Shown here piece by piece: positions 5,854-5,881 of a stretch of 5,881 nucleotides of DNA. The position numbers were made by a program, and so were the translations under genes. The stretch spans positions 1 to 5,881 of the forward strand of contig JAPPFQ010000411.1 of assembly GCA_028875135.1 (NCBI GenBank). Direction: 5' to 3'. How positions within the stretch are numbered: position 1 is the stretch's first letter; each line of letters starts with the position of its first letter. Source of the stretch: Acidobacteriota bacterium (lineage in GTDB: Bacteria > Acidobacteriota > Terriglobia > Versatilivoradales > Versatilivoraceae). Under the pieces are notes generated by a model. It saw nothing but the letters and a program-made list of their open reading frames with translations, was not told the DNA's origin and searched no databases.

Positions 5854-5881
5854 AGAAAGAGTCGGGGATGAAAGGGACGCC

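Noticed and set aside
1..5881. CRISPR arrays, tRNA, rRNA and insertion sequences
   Set aside because: I saw no regularly spaced direct repeats, no cloverleaf or rRNA core sequence, and no transposase motif or terminal repeat pair around a gene.

Overview
The window is a GC-rich fragment (roughly two thirds GC by eye) of a conjugative or integrative mobile element, all genes on the + strand. Its protein set is a two-transmembrane type IV coupling protein (T4CP), a VirB11/TrbB/CpaF-type secretion ATPase, a RepB-type plasmid primase and a winged-helix-like protein. This points to a Gram-negative-type host. The coupling protein and the first gene resemble, from memory, proteins common in Acidobacteriota mobile elements; that placement is an inference and was not searched.

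Layout. Positions 2-901 hold the 3' part of a probable winged-helix protein that begins before the window. Positions 902-1245 are a 344-base non-coding leader full of inverted repeats: a candidate terminator just after gene 1, several stem-loops, and a long nested hairpin (1104-1219) that contains a second terminator-like hairpin. Positions 1246-3285 encode the coupling protein, whose stop overlaps the start of the secretion ATPase (3282-4271) in ATGA. A 197-base gap follows. Positions 4469-5353 encode a RepB-type primase, whose stop again overlaps, in ATGA, the start of a 63-residue very acidic protein (5350-5541). The rest (5542-5881) has no supported gene, holds a few hairpins, and ends in long G runs that look like a sequencing or contig-end artefact.

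How the genes fit together. The coupling protein should recruit a relaxase-DNA complex to a type IV secretion channel, and the VirB11-like ATPase should power channel assembly or substrate switching. The primase should lay primers on the single strand during plasmid replication or after transfer. No relaxase, VirB4 or channel protein is visible, so this is only part of the transfer system. The points most worth a second look are the structured leader before the coupling protein gene and the coupled pair of primase and small acidic protein. I see no clear evidence of a wholly new system.
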